Below are positions 5,546 to 5,581 of a stretch of DNA of 5,581 nucleotides, piece after piece. Numbering within the stretch: the stretch's first letter is position 1; every line of letters starts with the position of its first letter. Location of the stretch: NCBI GenBank assembly GCA_934167685.1, contig CAKPLQ010000059.1, positions 1 through 5,581 of the forward strand, in the 5' to 3' direction. A program made the position numbers and the translations under genes. The DNA is from an uncultured Clostridia bacterium (GTDB lineage Bacteria; Bacillota; Clostridia; TANB77; CAG-508). The notes under the pieces are model-generated. The model worked only from the letters and a program-made list of their open reading frames with translations. It made no database searches and had not been told where the DNA came from.

Positions 5546-5580
5546 TATTAGCACTAAATTTTTATAGTTTAGTGCTAATA
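5546..5580. repeat. 13-bp inverted repeat upstream of fabH
   Basis: TATTAGCACTAAA (5546-5558) and TTTAGTGCTAATA (5568-5580) are perfect inverted copies around a 9-base loop. The inner halves TTAGCACT and AGTGCTAA match the outer arms of the CIRCE element bound by HrcA, but the spacing between them is 15 bases where CIRCE has 11. It may be an operator for the fab operon, or the terminator of a gene beyond the right edge. Read on the minus strand, AATAAAA and then six T residues follow the stem, which is poor for a terminator. It lies about 115-150 bases upstream of the predicted fabH start of transcription. Confidence 0.6.
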
Positions 5581-5581
5581 T

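Noticed and set aside
5546..5580. True CIRCE/HrcA operator
   Set aside because: The half-sites match but their spacing is four bases too long, and the following C/G pair of the consensus is absent.
5409..5581. FapR or FabT operator in the fabH leader
   Set aside because: No TTAGTACC repeat and no TTTGA-N-TCAAA palindrome is visible; only loosely similar fragments occur.

Overview
The window is AT-rich and carries most of a type II fatty acid synthesis (FAS II) gene cluster, nearly all on the minus strand. Low GC, strong AAGGAGG-type ribosome sites, TTGACA/TATAAT-type promoters and the gene order fabH-fabD-fabG-fabF-accB-fabZ all suggest a low-GC Bacillota, most likely a Clostridia-like lineage. 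The species cannot be named from the sequence alone.

Layout, following minus-strand transcription from right to left: a 173-base leader (5409-5581) with a 13-bp inverted repeat and a good promoter; fabH (5408-4494); an 83-base gap; fabD (4410-3469), which ends in a 20-bp tandem duplication; fabG (3443-2703); a 107-base gap (2596-2702) largely filled by a GC-rich palindromic repeat; fabF (2595-1357); then a small gene on the opposite strand (982-1284) with its own promoter and terminator; accB (904-464); and fabZ (398 to the left edge, cut off near its C-terminus). accC, accD and accA probably follow beyond the left edge, as in related clusters.

How the genes work together: FabD loads malonate onto acyl carrier protein (ACP). 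FabH makes the first condensation, FabG reduces the ketoacyl-ACP, FabZ dehydrates it and FabF carries out later condensations. AccB is the biotin carrier of acetyl-CoA carboxylase, which supplies malonyl-CoA. Two expected partners are not in the window: acpP and an enoyl-ACP reductase (fabK/fabI type). Both common acpP positions (after fabH and between fabG and fabF) lack an ORF, and the second holds the palindromic repeat.

The most unusual item is the unrecognised 100-residue gene at 982-1284. It points against the cluster between fabF and accB and is a self-contained unit: extended -10 promoter, strong RBS, ORF, and a terminator that works in its own direction only. Other points of interest are the repeat, the 20-bp duplication that changed the FabD C-terminus, and the CIRCE-like but wrongly spaced inverted repeat upstream of fabH. 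Every ORF lying opposite or out of frame within these genes looks like a shadow.
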